This document shows positions 36,408 to 46,992 of a stretch of DNA of 64,000 nucleotides, one piece after another. Under the pieces are notes generated by a model that worked only from the letters and a program-made list of their open reading frames with translations, did no database searches and was not told the origin of the DNA. The stretch comes from Methanocaldococcus sp. FS406-22. Lineage in GTDB: Archaea > AGJL01 > Methanococci > Methanococcales > Methanocaldococcaceae. Both the position numbers and the translations under genes were made by a program. Numbering within the stretch: position 1 is the stretch's first letter; every line of letters begins with the position of its first letter. The DNA lies in NCBI RefSeq assembly GCF_000025525.1, contig NC_013887.1, positions 1,436,729 to 1,500,728 on the forward strand, read 5' to 3'.

Positions 36408-37358
36408 ATGGTTAAGTTGAGTGGAGTTTATAAAGGAATGAGGAAGGGTTATGGGGAGACATTAATAGAGTTAGGTAAAAAATATGAGAATTTGGTAGTT
36501 TTGGATGCTGATTTGTCTGGTTCTACACAAACAGCCATGTTTGCTAAAGAATTCCCAGATAGATTTTTCAATGCTGGAGTTGCAGAGCAGAACATGATTG
36601 GAATGGCTGCAGGATTAGCAACAACTAACAAAATTGTCTTTGCTTCATCATTCGCAATGTTTGCCTCTGGAAGAGCATGGGAGATAATAAGGAACTTAGT
36701 GGCATATCCAAAGTTAAATGTGAAGATTGTTGCAACACATGCTGGAATTACCGTTGGAGAGGATGGAGCTTCCCACCAAATGTGTGAGGACATAGCTATA
36801 ATGAGGGCAATCCCAAACATGGTTGTTATTGCCCCAACTGATTACTATCATACAAAAAATGTTATTAGAACTATAGCAGAGTATAAAGGCCCTGTTTATG
36901 TAAGAATGCCAAGAAGAGATACTGAGATAATTTATGAGAGTGAGGAAGAGGCAACATTTGAAATAGGAAAAGGAAAGGTTTTAGTTGATGGAGAGGATTT
37001 AACTATTATAGCAACTGGAGAGGAAGTGCCAGAGGCTTTAAGAGCTGCAGAAGTATTAAAAGAAAATGGAATATCAGCTGAAATTGTAGAGATGGCTACA
37101 ATAAAACCAATAGATGAAGAAATAATTAAAAAATCAAAGGACTTTGTTGTTACTGTTGAAGACCATAGCATTATTGGCGGTTTAGGAGGAGCTGTTGCTG
37201 AGGTTATTGCCTCAAATGGCTTAAATAAAAAACTCTTAAGAATTGGAATCAATGATGTATTTGGAAGAAGTGGAAAGGCAGATGAGCTTTTAAAATACTA
37301 TGGCTTAGATGGAGAAAGCATAGCTAAGAGAATTATAGAAGAAATGAAGAAAGAATAA
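36408..37358 (+). CDS. Transketolase, C-terminal subunit
   Basis: A 316-residue partner of the 34892 subunit, with the pyrimidine-binding domain (VVLDADLSGSTQT, FFNAGVAEQNMIGMAAGLA, carrying the catalytic Glu) and the C-terminal transketolase domain (TIKPIDEEIIKKSKDFVV, EDHSIIGGLGGAVAEV). It completes the TPP site at the dimer interface. TTAGGTGAAGAATC precedes the ATG. Confidence 0.95.
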   Translation: MVKLSGVYKGMRKGYGETLIELGKKYENLVVLDADLSGSTQTAMFAKEFPDRFFNAGVAEQNMIGMAAGLATTNKIVFASSFAMFASGRAWEIIRNLVAYPKLNVKIVATHAGITVGEDGASHQMCEDIAIMRAIPNMVVIAPTDYYHTKNVIRTIAEYKGPVYVRMPRRDTEIIYESEEEATFEIGKGKVLVDGEDLTIIATGEEVPEALRAAEVLKENGISAEIVEMATIKPIDEEIIKKSKDFVVTVEDHSIIGGLGGAVAEVIASNGLNKKLLRIGINDVFGRSGKADELLKYYGLDGESIAKRIIEEMKKE

Positions 37359-37417
37359 ATAAAAATCTATTTTATTTAATTTTTAAATATTTTCAAATAA
37401 TTTTTTATGTTGGGATT

Positions 37418-38380
37418 ATGAAGCTTAGATTTATTGAATGCCACATACCTAAGCATTTGTTTATGGGAATTGATGAAATAAAACAATGGGAGGGGGTTAT
37501 TTGGGCTAATGTTGTAACTGATGGAGCAATTTCAACTATACAAATCTTAACAACGTTAAAAGATAGTGAGAAGATTGTTGATAAACTTAAAGAGAGGTAT
37601 GGTGGAGCAAACTATAGGGTTGTTGTATTTGAGCCAACAATGACATACCCACCAATTGAAGAGGAAGAAGAGAAAGAAAAACCAGAGAGATTGATTAGAG
37701 AGGAGTTATACAACATAGCTTCAGATATTGCAAATCTAAGTAAAGAAAATATGCTAATGCTTATATTATCAACGATTGTTGCCATAGCAGGAATTTATAA
37801 AGATGATGTTGCTTTATTGATTGCTTCAATGATTATAGCTCCTTTATTAGGGCCGAATATAGCCTTATCATTATCAATTACAGTAGCAGATTACAAATTG
37901 GCATTGAAGAGTATAAAGACTCTAATAATTGAGTTGATTTTTGTTATAATTCTATCAATGATTGCTGGGCATTATCTGCCTGTATCTTTAGATAATCCAC
38001 AGATACATTCGAGAATTACCTTAGATTTTTGGAGTATTATTATAGCTTTATCAGCAGGAATTGCTGGAAGTTTATCAACAATATCCAACATTTCATCGAT
38101 TGCTGTTGGTGTTATGATAGCTATTGCTTTACTTCCCCCATTAGTTGTTTTTGGTTTGTTAATAGGGGCTGGATATGTTGAGCAGAGTTTTTCAGCGTTA
38201 ATTTTATTTTTAATAAATATGATAGCAATAAATTTATCTGCAGTTGTTATATTCTCGTCTTATGGAATTTCCCCATATAGATGGTGGAAAAAAGAGGAGG
38301 CAAAGAGATATACCTTATATGCAATTTTATTATGGGTTACATTATTTATAGCAATATTTGTGCTAATATACTACCACTAA
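37418..38380 (+). CDS. DUF389 family membrane protein
   Basis: A 320-residue protein with a soluble N-terminal domain (~1-105, ending in an acidic stretch EEEEEKEKPE) and about six membrane segments from ~115 on (NMLMLILSTIVAIAGIY, ALLIASMIIAPLLGPNIALS, VGVMIAIALLPPLVVFGLL). This is the DUF389 pattern; the family's function is not established. It lies 59 bases after the transketolase operon and may share its transcript. Confidence 0.85.
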   Translation: MKLRFIECHIPKHLFMGIDEIKQWEGVIWANVVTDGAISTIQILTTLKDSEKIVDKLKERYGGANYRVVVFEPTMTYPPIEEEEEKEKPERLIREELYNIASDIANLSKENMLMLILSTIVAIAGIYKDDVALLIASMIIAPLLGPNIALSLSITVADYKLALKSIKTLIIELIFVIILSMIAGHYLPVSLDNPQIHSRITLDFWSIIIALSAGIAGSLSTISNISSIAVGVMIAIALLPPLVVFGLLIGAGYVEQSFSALILFLINMIAINLSAVVIFSSYGISPYRWWKKEEAKRYTLYAILLWVTLFIAIFVLIYYH

Positions 38381-38458
38381 ATTAAAAATATATAGTTGAA
38401 GATTATAACTTCATAGCAAACTTTTATTAAATAACTTATAATTTATGGAGGGATAGTT

Positions 38459-39451
38459 ATGAAAAAGGGAACTGACTTATTAAAGAAAGGATTTGCTAAG
38501 ATGGTTAAGCATGGAGTTGTAATGGATGTTACTAATGTTGAACAAGCACAAATAGCCGAAGAAGCAGGAGCTGTTGCAGTTATGGCTTTGGAGAGAGTTC
38601 CAGCAGATATTAGGGCAGCTGGTGGAGTTGCGAGAATGTCAGACCCAGCTTTAATTGAGGAGATAATGGATGCTGTCTCAATTCCAGTTATGGCTAAATG
38701 TAGAATTGGACATACAAAAGAGGCAGAGGTTTTAGAGGCTATTGGAGTAGATATGATTGATGAGAGTGAAGTTTTAACCCAAGCAGACCCATTCTTCCAC
38801 ATATATAAGAAGAAGTTTAAAGTTCCATTTGTCTGTGGGGCAAGAAACTTAGGAGAGGCAGTTAGAAGAATCTGGGAAGGAGCGGCTATGATTAGAACTA
38901 AAGGAGAGGCAGGAACTGGAAATATAGTTGAGGCTGTCAGACATATGAGATTGATGAACGAAGCTATAGCTCAATTGCAGAGAATGACTGATGAAGAGAT
39001 TTATGGTGTAGCTAAATTCTATGCAAACAGATATGCAGAGTTAGCTAAAACTGTTAGAGAAGGAATGGGATTGCCAGCAACTGTTTTAGAAAATGAACCA
39101 ATCTATGAGGGCTTTACATTGGCTGAGATTGTTGATGGATTGTATAAAGTTTTATTAGAGGTTAAAAAATTAGGAAGATTGCCAGTAGTTAATTTTGCAG
39201 CTGGAGGGGTTGCAACTCCAGCAGATGCAGCTTTAATGATGCAACTTGGTTCTGATGGAGTGTTTGTTGGTTCTGGAATCTTTAAATCAGAGAATCCATT
39301 AGAAAGAGCGAGAGCAATTGTTGAAGCTACCTATAATTATGATAAGCCAGATGTTGTTGCTGAAGTCAGCAAGAATTTAGGAGAGGCAATGAAAGGGATA
39401 GATATAACCCAAATAAGTGAGGCAGAGAAGATGCAATATAGAGGAGATTAA
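38459..39451 (+). CDS. pdxS: Pyridoxal 5'-phosphate synthase, PdxS subunit
   Basis: A 330-residue barrel that condenses ribose 5-phosphate, glyceraldehyde 3-phosphate and ammonia to PLP. Motifs [40 protein letters not shown] (catalytic lysine), [19 protein letters not shown] and [20 protein letters not shown] are conserved. It is longer than bacterial PdxS (about 290), consistent with the methanococcal insertion. PdxT is not in the window. The neighbouring pentose operon makes its substrates. Confidence 0.97.
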   Translation: MKKGTDLLKKGFAKMVKHGVVMDVTNVEQAQIAEEAGAVAVMALERVPADIRAAGGVARMSDPALIEEIMDAVSIPVMAKCRIGHTKEAEVLEAIGVDMIDESEVLTQADPFFHIYKKKFKVPFVCGARNLGEAVRRIWEGAAMIRTKGEAGTGNIVEAVRHMRLMNEAIAQLQRMTDEEIYGVAKFYANRYAELAKTVREGMGLPATVLENEPIYEGFTLAEIVDGLYKVLLEVKKLGRLPVVNFAAGGVATPADAALMMQLGSDGVFVGSGIFKSENPLERARAIVEATYNYDKPDVVAEVSKNLGEAMKGIDITQISEAEKMQYRGD

Positions 39452-39581
39452 ATTTGGTTATCTATCTTTTATTTTCTTGCTTTATTTTTATTTTTATTCA
39501 TTTGATTAAACTTAGATTCAGTAGAGGACTATAAATTATATATTAAAACATTTAAGTATTCAATAAAAATGGGTAGAGATT

Positions 39582-40589
39582 ATGAAAATCACAAGAATGC
39601 ATGGAGCTGGAGGAAAGGTAATGCAGGAGCTTATAAAAGATGTAATTTTAAAAAATTTAGAACTAACAGCAGTTAATGGGGGAATTGGTTTAGAAAGCTT
39701 AGATGATTCAGCAACCATTCCAATAGGAGATAAAGAGATTGTTTTTACTGTTGATGGACATACAGTTAAGCCGATATTCTTCCCAGGTGGAGATATAGGT
39801 AGATTAGCAGTTAGTGGAACTGTAAATGATTTGGCGGTTATGGGAGCTAAACCGTTGGCTCTATCTCTGTCTTTAATAATTCCAGAAGGTTTCAGCTTGG
39901 AAGATTTAGAGAAAATAGTTAAATCAATAAACGAAACTTCTAAAGAGGCAGAAGTAGCAATAATAACAGGAGATACAAAGGTATCTGATGGTGTTGATGA
40001 TATTATCATTTCAACAGCTGGAATAGGGATTGTTGATAGAGGAAAGGCAATAAGGGATTGTAATGTTCAAGAAGGAGATGCAATAATAGTTTCTGGAAAT
40101 ATAGGAGAACATGGATTAGCAATTTTATTATCAAGGGAAGGATTTGATTTTGAAACAAATATAAAATCAGATGTAGCTCCAATAAATAAATTAATTGAGA
40201 GGGTTTTAGAAGAAGGCATTCAAATAAATGCCATGAAAGACCCTACAAGAGGAGGTTTGGCAGATGCATTAAATGAGATGGCTGAAAAGAGCAATGTGGG
40301 AATAACTATTTTTGAAGATAAAATTCCAATAAGTGATGAAGTTCAGTCAATTTGTGATATTCTTGGATTAGACCCTTTAACTATAGCAAATGAAGGAAAG
40401 GTAGTTATGGCTGTTAAAAAGGAAGATGCCGAAAGATGCTTAGAGATTTTGAGAGAGCATCCATTAGGAAAGAATGCTGAGATTATTGGCTATGCTACAA
40501 AAGAACATAAAGGAGTCATTATGGAGACGATCGTTGGTAGGAGAATCGTAGATATGCCGATTGGAGACCCAATACCAAGAGTGTGTTAA
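39582..40589 (+). CDS. hypE: Hydrogenase maturation factor HypE
   Basis: A 335-residue PurM-like enzyme that dehydrates a C-terminal thiocarboxamide to thiocyanate, the cyanide source for [NiFe]-hydrogenase. MHGAGGKVMQELI, FTVDGHTVKPIFFPGGDIG, MKDPTRGGLADALNEMAEKS and the terminal DPIPRVC, whose last Cys is the modified residue, are all present. The C-terminal Cys shows the frame is complete. It is alone here, without other hyp genes. Confidence 0.97.
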   Translation: MKITRMHGAGGKVMQELIKDVILKNLELTAVNGGIGLESLDDSATIPIGDKEIVFTVDGHTVKPIFFPGGDIGRLAVSGTVNDLAVMGAKPLALSLSLIIPEGFSLEDLEKIVKSINETSKEAEVAIITGDTKVSDGVDDIIISTAGIGIVDRGKAIRDCNVQEGDAIIVSGNIGEHGLAILLSREGFDFETNIKSDVAPINKLIERVLEEGIQINAMKDPTRGGLADALNEMAEKSNVGITIFEDKIPISDEVQSICDILGLDPLTIANEGKVVMAVKKEDAERCLEILREHPLGKNAEIIGYATKEHKGVIMETIVGRRIVDMPIGDPIPRVC

Positions 40590-40622
40590 TCTTTATTAAT
40601 TTTCCTTATTTTTGGTGAAATA

Positions 40623-41798
40623 ATGAAAATCATTGGAAAAATTGGAAAAGGTAAAGTAGAAATTGATGAAAAGGCAAAGTTCTCAATACTTTTAGATAGT
40701 GTTGCTAAAAAAGCTGATATTGCTGAGGGAAAGAGGGCTGTAGAGGATATAATTAGAGTTATTTATAGACATCAGCCAATATCAACAAAAAAGATTGGTC
40801 AAAAGACAAGATTACCATTACCGATAATTGCCAAGGTTAGAACTATCTTAGAGAGAGAAAAAATATTAAAGAGAACTGAAAGAGGAGCTGAGCTAACAGA
40901 TTTAGGTAAAGAATTTGCTGAAAACATTTTAAAATTGAAGTATAAAAAATCTCTTACCTGCAAAACTTGTAATGGTAGAGGAATAGTTTTAGATGAATTT
41001 TTTGAAGATATTTTAAATAAGGTTAGAGTTTGGGCTAAAAAAAGACCATTGGTAGATACAACAATAGACCAATCCTTTGCAACACCAGAAACATCCACTT
41101 ATAGGGCTGCTTTAATGTATGAAAGAGGAGATTTAGAAGGTAAGAGAATTTTATTTGTTGGAGATGATGACCTAACTTCTTTACCAACAGCTCTAACAAA
41201 TATGGCTGAAGAGATAGTAGTTGTAGATATAGATGAGAGGATTTTAAAACTTATAGAAAAATTTTCACAAAAAGAAAATGTTAAGATTAAAACTATCAAG
41301 CATGATTTAAGAAATCCACTACCAAAAGATTTAAAAGAGAGGTTTGATGTGGTCTCAACAGACCCGCCATATACTGTTAATGGTTTAAAGTTATTTTTAT
41401 CAAGAGGTATAGAAGCGTTAGGAAAAGAAGGGATAGCTTATCTTTCCTATTCTCACAAACCAATAGATGAATGGCTCTCTATTCAAAAAGCAATTACTGA
41501 TATGGGTTTTGTTATTTCAGAGTTGATTCCAAACTTTAATTATTATGAAGGTAGTGAGATAATTGCAAACACAACATTTATAGCGAGATTAGTTGGGAAA
41601 AATTTGAAGATAAATATTGGAGACACTGAGAAGATATATACTGGTTTAGTTAAGCCAGTTATAAGATATTATAAATGCCTAAAATGTGGAAAGGTTCATA
41701 AAGTTGGAGAAGAGGTTAAAAAAGTTGAGGATTTAGTTTGTGAATGTGGAGGGAAGAAATTTAAAATGATTAAGAGGGAAAAGTTGAAAAATGAATAA
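40623..41798 (+). CDS. bpsA: N4-bis(aminopropyl)spermidine synthase
   Basis: A 391-residue aminopropyltransferase that makes the branched polyamine used by hyperthermophiles. An N-terminal winged helix (~35-110) is followed by a zinc-type CKTCNGRG, a Rossmann domain with GDDDLTSLPTAL and catalytic TDPPYT (about residues 245-250), and a C-terminal zinc ribbon CLKCGKVH...CECGG. That layout separates it from linear spermidine synthases. TTGGTGAAATA precedes the ATG. It lies 33 bases after hypE. Confidence 0.93.
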   Translation: MKIIGKIGKGKVEIDEKAKFSILLDSVAKKADIAEGKRAVEDIIRVIYRHQPISTKKIGQKTRLPLPIIAKVRTILEREKILKRTERGAELTDLGKEFAENILKLKYKKSLTCKTCNGRGIVLDEFFEDILNKVRVWAKKRPLVDTTIDQSFATPETSTYRAALMYERGDLEGKRILFVGDDDLTSLPTALTNMAEEIVVVDIDERILKLIEKFSQKENVKIKTIKHDLRNPLPKDLKERFDVVSTDPPYTVNGLKLFLSRGIEALGKEGIAYLSYSHKPIDEWLSIQKAITDMGFVISELIPNFNYYEGSEIIANTTFIARLVGKNLKINIGDTEKIYTGLVKPVIRYYKCLKCGKVHKVGEEVKKVEDLVCECGGKKFKMIKREKLKNE

Positions 41799-41807
41799 TT
41801 AAAATAT

Positions 41808-42836
41808 TTAATCATAAATTAAATCTAACTTATATTCCTCTGCTAATTCTAATGCCTTCTCTATCTCATCATAAGTTAATCTTCTGTTTATATCAGGATA
41901 TTCCTTAGCTTTATATTCTGGGCGATATTGAAACATAACATTAACTACAGCGTTATCTAAATTTTTTGAGATGAAGTCAAATATTCTCTCTGTGCAACAA
42001 TCTAAGTGGTTTGGCATTACTAAATGCCTTATTATAACTTCCTCATCTTTTATAAGCAAGTGATTTCTTCCAACTATATCAAAATAGTTTTTAACTTTTG
42101 ATAATCTCTCCCCACATTCATTATTTCCAAACTTAAAGTCAGTTAAATATACATCGACAACTCCTTTTAACAAATACATTCCTTTAACAGTTAGATACAT
42201 ATTTGAATTCCAAACTACTGGGATGTTTTTATCCAAATAGTTTAGAGTTTTTAAAATACTCAATAAATGTGGTGTTGGGTCTCCACCAACAAAATTGACG
42301 TTTTTTGAATAATCTCTCTTATGTTTAATAATTTTAGCCATTTCTTTCGGATTATATGGAATACAGTGGTTAGGAATTGTCGTATCAAAATAAACTTGAG
42401 ATATATCCCAATTTTGGCAGAAAACACATTTAAAATTACATCCACAGAAGAAAATTGTATGTGATGGAACTAAAACTCTCTCCTCCCCAAGATGCAAAAA
42501 TTCTGTTGAATAATAGCTTTCTTTTATCCTGCAAAACCCTCTCTCAAACTCTCTATTTGCATAGCATCTATGCTCACAAAAATGGCAATTTCTAAATATT
42601 CTCTTGGCAATCTCTACTTTTAAGTCCAATAGATTTGGTTTCACAAACTCCAAGTTATTAAAATCAAAATCATCAAAATCTACTTTTTTCAAAATCTTGT
42701 TATGGATTTCCCATAACTCATTTAGTTCTAATCCATTGAATTCTTCAACTTCTATACACTTGGCTATCATAAACTTTGCTGGAGCCAAATCTCTTGAGAT
42801 GGCTAAGTATCTGCTAAGTTTCATGTTAATTTTCAA
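41808..42836 (-). CDS. Radical SAM protein (pyruvate-formate-lyase-activase-like)
   Basis: A 342-residue radical SAM enzyme with the cluster motif CGCNFKCVFCQN (CxxxCxxC). An N-terminal extra cysteine set, CHFCEHRCYANREFERGFC, could hold a second cluster. VGGDPTPHLLSIL is the GGE-equivalent segment. The partial match is to the PflA-like group found widely in archaea; the target is unknown. Start: TTG at 42836 lies 4 bases after GGTGAA; ATG four codons later is an alternative. It is convergent with bpsA. Confidence 0.82.
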   Translation of the reverse strand: MKINMKLSRYLAISRDLAPAKFMIAKCIEVEEFNGLELNELWEIHNKILKKVDFDDFDFNNLEFVKPNLLDLKVEIAKRIFRNCHFCEHRCYANREFERGFCRIKESYYSTEFLHLGEERVLVPSHTIFFCGCNFKCVFCQNWDISQVYFDTTIPNHCIPYNPKEMAKIIKHKRDYSKNVNFVGGDPTPHLLSILKTLNYLDKNIPVVWNSNMYLTVKGMYLLKGVVDVYLTDFKFGNNECGERLSKVKNYFDIVGRNHLLIKDEEVIIRHLVMPNHLDCCTERIFDFISKNLDNAVVNVMFQYRPEYKAKEYPDINRRLTYDEIEKALELAEEYKLDLIYD

Positions 42837-42987
42837 AGTTTCACCAATTATTATGGTGGTTATAAAACTCTTCTATATTTTTTATTTTTAAATCATTTTA
42901 TTTGAAAATAGCTATAATCTTGTAACTGTAAATTTAAATACACAAATTATATGAGGTATAAAAAATTAAAGATTATTATTGAAAAGT

Positions 42988-43377
42988 TTATTCTTTAATT
43001 AACACTGCATTAACTGTTCCATCCTGTCCTGGTCTTGATGTAACTTTTGCCAATCCAATCTCTGTTTCAATAATTGCTCCTTTTGTTATAACGTTTCTTC
43101 TGACATAGTGGATGTTTGCCTTGTTTTCTCTAACTGTTATTATCTTAACCTTCTTACAAACTCCTGTTTCTGGGTCTAATACGTTAGCGAATCCTGTTCT
43201 AACAACCTTAACCTTTAAGTTTCCTCCTCTTGTTCTAACCTTTTTTATTCTAAATGCCTCTTCTGCTACGTGTGTTTCTATAGGTTCTCTACCCATTTCA
43301 TATTTTCTCTTTTTTCTTGCTAATCTATATAATCCACCTGTTGGCTTTCTTCTACTTTTTCCTTGCCATACACTCAT
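42988..43377 (-). CDS. rps8e: Ribosomal protein S8e
   Basis: A 129-residue basic protein starting [20 protein letters not shown], the S8e signature, with [20 protein letters not shown] and the terminal [16 protein letters not shown]. It is a small-subunit component shared by archaea and eukaryotes. AGGTGTTAAT precedes the ATG. It is monocistronic, with a 150-base region to the left and 264 bases to the right. Confidence 0.96.
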   Translation of the reverse strand: MSVWQGKSRRKPTGGLYRLARKKRKYEMGREPIETHVAEEAFRIKKVRTRGGNLKVKVVRTGFANVLDPETGVCKKVKIITVRENKANIHYVRRNVITKGAIIETEIGLAKVTSRPGQDGTVNAVLIKE

Positions 43378-43518
43378 ATTAACACCTGTAATAATTGTTT
43401 TTAATGTTTTTCAACTGGATTTCTTTCTTATTATTTTGTTATTTCATGTCTTTTGGTTAATTTATTCCAAATACTCCATAAATTCTATAATTTTTTACTT
43501 TAAGTTTTGTTTTGTAAA

Positions 43519-43556
43519 AGAGACACGGGTCAGGCCATGCGAGTCTATGAATAATG
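43519..43556. other. GC-rich island matching the 5' domain of 16S rRNA
   Basis: On the plus strand GGCCATGCGAGTCTATG (43533-43549) matches the conserved archaeal 16S segment AAGCCATGCGAGTC. On the minus strand the same stretch is antisense to that segment and is followed directly by CTGA, the D-box sequence of C/D guide RNAs. No good C box is seen at the required position. It stands out in a 264-base AT-rich spacer between rps8e and the transporter gene. Confidence 0.45.
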
Positions 43557-43641
43557 AATAAACATACAAGAGATATAAAAACTTAACTATTAACATACCT
43601 AAGTTATAAAGTAAAGAAATAAATCTGGTGGGGGAGGGATA

Positions 43642-44940
43642 ATGAGATTATCCAAAGAATTTATAGGTTTGGGGATGATTATAGCTTCTCTTATTTTTAG
43701 CTCAACTTTACCAGACATCTACAAAGGTATTGTTATATTGATAGTTGTTGGATGTTTGTGGTTTTTTGAATTACTGCCTCTTCCAGTTACATCCTTAGCA
43801 ATACCAATCATGGCAGTGTTTTTAGGAATTTTTAATTTAAAAGAGGCTTTAACATACTTTGCCCATCCAATAATATTTTTATTCTTAGGAGGATTTATGC
43901 TTGCACAAGCATTAAAAAATCATAATTTAGATAAATTTATTGCCTATAAGCTGTTAAATTATGGAAAGGATTTTAAAACTACTTGCTTTTTAATGTTTTT
44001 ATCAGCATATTTTTTGTCTATGTGGATTAGTAACACATCTGCCACGTTAATTTTATTACCTATAGCTCTTGGCCTATTACATAAAAAAACTGATAAGTTG
44101 AGGGATTTTTTATTGTTAGGAATTGCTTACTCTGCCTCTATAGGTGGGATAGCAACAATTATTGGCTCCCCACCAAATGCCATAGCAAGTAGTTATTTAG
44201 ATTATGGATTTTTTAGCTGGTTTAAAGCTGGATTTCCAATAAGCTTATTGTTATTTTTAATCTCTACTTTAACATTATATATTTATTTCAAAAACTGGAT
44301 TCCAAAAGAAGATATTGCTATTCAAGCAAGAGTAGAGCTAAGCACAGATGCTTATAAATTATTAGCTATATTTTTATTGATAGCTTTACTCTGGATAATT
44401 AGTGATTATTTAAGTGAAATTTTTAATGTCCAATATTTTGATTCAGTTATTGCTATATTTGCCATAATTTTATTGTTTGTATTTAATTTAGTTAAAGTTG
44501 ATGATTTTAAGAAAATAGATTGGGGAACTTTGATTTTATTTGGCGGAGCTTTATGTTTAGGAGGAGTTATTGTTAAAAGTGGAGCTAACACATTTTTATC
44601 TGAAAAACTTATAGCTATATTAGGTAATTTAAGCCCAATTGCGGTTTTATTTGCAGTAATTACAATAACAATAATTCTAACTAATTTTATAAGCAACACG
44701 GGATTGACTGGAATATTAGCCCCAATCCTATTTGGAGCATCTTTGGGAATTCCAAAAGAGATTTTAATATTGGCAATTGGTATATCAGCATCATGTTCTT
44801 TTATTTTACCTGTTGGAACACCACCTAATGCTATTGTATATGGTGAAGGTGTCAAAAAAGAAGAGATGATGAAAGTTGGAGCGGTTTTATCAATACTCTC
44901 TGCAACTGTAATAACTTTGTATTTTCTTCTCTATATATAA
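43642..44940 (+). CDS. DASS-family sodium:dicarboxylate/sulfate symporter
   Basis: A 432-residue carrier with 11-12 membrane segments. The two SNT-type motifs are present: WISNTSATLILLPIALG and FISNTGLTGILAPILFG, each paired with IIGSPPNAIASSYLDYG or LPVGTPPNAIVYGEG. These are the Na+ and carboxylate sites of the DASS (SLC13) family. Substrate (dicarboxylate, sulfate or phosphate) cannot be told. GGTGGGGGAGGGATA precedes the ATG. Confidence 0.9.
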   Translation: MRLSKEFIGLGMIIASLIFSSTLPDIYKGIVILIVVGCLWFFELLPLPVTSLAIPIMAVFLGIFNLKEALTYFAHPIIFLFLGGFMLAQALKNHNLDKFIAYKLLNYGKDFKTTCFLMFLSAYFLSMWISNTSATLILLPIALGLLHKKTDKLRDFLLLGIAYSASIGGIATIIGSPPNAIASSYLDYGFFSWFKAGFPISLLLFLISTLTLYIYFKNWIPKEDIAIQARVELSTDAYKLLAIFLLIALLWIISDYLSEIFNVQYFDSVIAIFAIILLFVFNLVKVDDFKKIDWGTLILFGGALCLGGVIVKSGANTFLSEKLIAILGNLSPIAVLFAVITITIILTNFISNTGLTGILAPILFGASLGIPKEILILAIGISASCSFILPVGTPPNAIVYGEGVKKEEMMKVGAVLSILSATVITLYFLLYI

Positions 44941-44958
44941 ACCGTTATAATAAAGCAA

Positions 44959-45813
44959 TTATTCATTTGAATAATAGGAGAATATCTCGTCATATATCTT
45001 CAATGCTTTATCTAACTCTCCTAGTTTTTCATATGCTATAGCTTTACCAAGTCGGGCTCCCAAATGAAATGGATTTCTCTCTAAAACTTTATCAAATGCG
45101 TCAATTGCCTCTTTAAACTCCTTTAATCTTAAATGAACAAGGCCTAGGTTAAATAAAACCCCTACGTCATCAGGTCTAATTTCCGAGGCTCTTTTTAATG
45201 TTATTATCGCTTCTGAAAGCTTATTTAATGAAATTAGTATCTGGGCTTTCTTTATAAGGGCCAATAGAAAGTCAGGTTTTATTTCCAGAGCTTTATTTAA
45301 ACAGTTTAATGCCTCTTCAAGTTCTCCCAATTTATGTAAAACTAAAGCTTTACCGTAAAAAGCTGTAATATTTGGAGTAATTTCTAACACTTTGTTGTAA
45401 CATTCTAATGCATCTTCATATCTCCCAAGCTTTCTAAGAATTTCCGCCTTTCTAAGCCATGCTGGGACTAAAAATGGGTTAATCTTTAAAATTTCATCAT
45501 ATTCTTTTAAACTCTTATCTATCACATTTAGATGTTCATAAACATGAGCTTTCAAATATTTCACAATAGCATTATTGGGATTTGACTCTAATGCTTCATC
45601 TAATAATTTCAATGCGTTTTCAAAGTCACCAGTTATACTCAGTAAAAGCCCTTTTAGAAAATTAGTAATAGGATGGTCTGGAGGTACTTTTAATATATCC
45701 TCCAATACTTCTATAGATTCATCAATTTTGTTCAATGCCTTAGACATTAGTTCATTATTATTTTCCTGATTTATTAGATTATTCATATCGTTTCCATTTT
45801 TAGATTTACTCAT
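44959..45813 (-). CDS. TPR-repeat protein
   Basis: About 284 residues starting MSKSKNGND after GGGGAGGTTC. After a polar N-terminus it is made of about seven tetratricopeptide repeats in tandem, with the repeating core A...L...G....A...YDE/FDKVLEINP (for example NYNKVLEITPNITAFYGKAL-like units near 145-165). TPR proteins are assembly scaffolds; partners are unknown. It is convergent with the transporter and divergent from arfC. Confidence 0.85.
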   Translation of the reverse strand: MSKSKNGNDMNNLINQENNNELMSKALNKIDESIEVLEDILKVPPDHPITNFLKGLLLSITGDFENALKLLDEALESNPNNAIVKYLKAHVYEHLNVIDKSLKEYDEILKINPFLVPAWLRKAEILRKLGRYEDALECYNKVLEITPNITAFYGKALVLHKLGELEEALNCLNKALEIKPDFLLALIKKAQILISLNKLSEAIITLKRASEIRPDDVGVLFNLGLVHLRLKEFKEAIDAFDKVLERNPFHLGARLGKAIAYEKLGELDKALKIYDEIFSYYSNE

Positions 45814-45948
45814 GAACCTCCCCACACAGTAAATTTTTATAGTAACAGTAAATTCTTAGATTGTTTAATGTAAATGCGTATTCTTACCATTATATATTTA
45901 GCTATGTTCAATTATATAAAACTTAAGTTTTATTTAACTAAACATTGA

Positions 45949-46635
<687 letters not shown>

Positions 46636-46747
46636 TCATAATGTTTAAATAATATTAGGTATAACACTACATTATAAGGATTATACATTAACGTAATATC
46701 AAAGGATATTTTGCAATACAATTAGCTAAAACTTTTAAGGGAACATT

Positions 46748-46957
46748 ATGAGCTCAGTTATCAAAAAAATAGAACATATAGAAATTGAATTACATAAATT
46801 AAAAGCGGAACTTATGCCTGAGGAGATTCCAGAAGATGAAGGATTTAAAAAATATTCTGAAGAGGAGTTAAATAGCTTTTATGATGAGTTAAAAAAGCCA
46901 GAATTTTGGGGAACTGAAGAAGAACTCTTTAAATTATTAAACGATGATGAAGAATAA
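46748..46957 (+). CDS. RelB-like antitoxin (orphan orientation)
   Basis: A 69-residue acidic, helical protein (IKKIEHIEIELHKLKAELMP at residues 5-24, ending FKLLNDDEE). The coiled N-terminus and acidic tail resemble the small methanococcal RelB antitoxins. It lacks an obvious ribbon-helix-helix. The relE-like gene lies 35 bases downstream on the opposite strand, an unusual convergent arrangement for a toxin-antitoxin pair. Confidence 0.6.
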   Translation: MSSVIKKIEHIEIELHKLKAELMPEEIPEDEGFKKYSEEELNSFYDELKKPEFWGTEEELFKLLNDDEE

Positions 46958-46992
46958 CTCTTTTAACAAAAATAAAAATAGAAATATAGAAT

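Noticed and set aside
43112-43561. 149-codon plus-strand frame across rps8e
   Set aside because: It is antisense to the clear S8e gene and has no ribosome site or family resemblance.
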